Of a stretch of 64,000 nucleotides of DNA, positions 63,943 to 64,000 are shown one piece after another. The stretch comes from Xestospongia muta. Its lineage: Eukaryota > Porifera > Demospongiae > Haplosclerida > Petrosiidae. The DNA lies in assembly GCA_963693285.1 (NCBI GenBank), contig OY848917.1:21210245-21274244 (forward strand). The letters are read 5' to 3'. Made by a program: the position numbers and the translations under genes. A model generated the notes under the pieces. The model had not been told where the DNA came from. It did no database searches and worked only from the letters and a program-made list of their open reading frames with translations. Positions within the stretch are counted from its first letter, which is position 1. Every line of letters begins with the position of its first letter.

Positions 63943-64000
63943 CTAAATGGTAATTGTGACAAAGATATGATGAGTCAAAATAAACAAATAAACAAAACAT

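Overview
The window is an AT-rich, intron-containing animal sequence dense in transposon remnants. Short GT-AG introns (about 50-60 bp in several places), an ankyrin-Roc-COR-Death gene, an ACSBG-type acyl-CoA synthetase start, and decayed P-element-like, hAT, pogo-like, piggyBac-like, integrase-encoding and Ty3/gypsy elements together suggest an early-branching metazoan. A demosponge (Amphimedon-like) is the best guess. This rests on gene style and remembered family resemblance, not on any search.

Layout. 1-7.6 kb is mostly non-coding: AT microsatellites, a TTAA-flanked foldback element and a decayed gag/protease-like remnant. 7.6-8.5 kb (minus) holds the last exons of a repeated, uncharacterised multi-exon gene family; further members or fragments lie at 15.7-18.2 kb and 29.1-29.65 kb, also minus. 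9.23-13.69 kb is a full-length but broken Ty3/gypsy LTR retrotransposon with 5-bp target duplications. 14.2-14.9 kb is a decayed duplicate of the first two coding exons of an ACSBG-like gene; the better copy is at 52.26-53.28 kb. 18.2-18.56 kb is a pogo-type transposase fragment. 21.7-24.56 kb is a decayed P-element-like transposase gene, followed by a minus-strand pseudogene (24.6-25.57 kb) and one hAT element nested inside another (25.64-28.83 kb) with a perfect 8-bp target duplication. 29.7-38.2 kb contains an uncharacterised broken gene, a THAP-domain remnant, a piggyBac remnant, a roughly 58-bp satellite and a TTAA-flanked DNA transposon sitting inside that satellite. 40.95-45.51 kb is a pogo-like transposon with terminal inverted repeats of about 330-375 bp. 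It carries a DDE transposase and, downstream on the same strand, spliced exons for a Ulp1-type cysteine protease and a PHD finger.

The right end (45.5-64 kb) is a minus-strand neighbourhood of Roc-COR/Death genes. The main gene (55936-63942, continuing past the right edge) can be spliced by eye into eleven phase-compatible exons totalling exactly 1170 codons. Its order is ankyrin repeats, Roc GTPase, COR, Death, S/T/P linker, WW, SH3, Death. Fragments of the same gene type lie at 45.55-45.93, 47.46-49.04 (a near-identical 1.58-kb copy of the WW-SH3-Death end) and 54.68-54.92 kb, indicating a locus that duplicates and decays. The inferred role is a signalling scaffold or GTPase related in plan to the ankyrin-Roc-COR-Death half of DAPK1. 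The added WW/SH3/Death tail is the most unusual host gene feature here.
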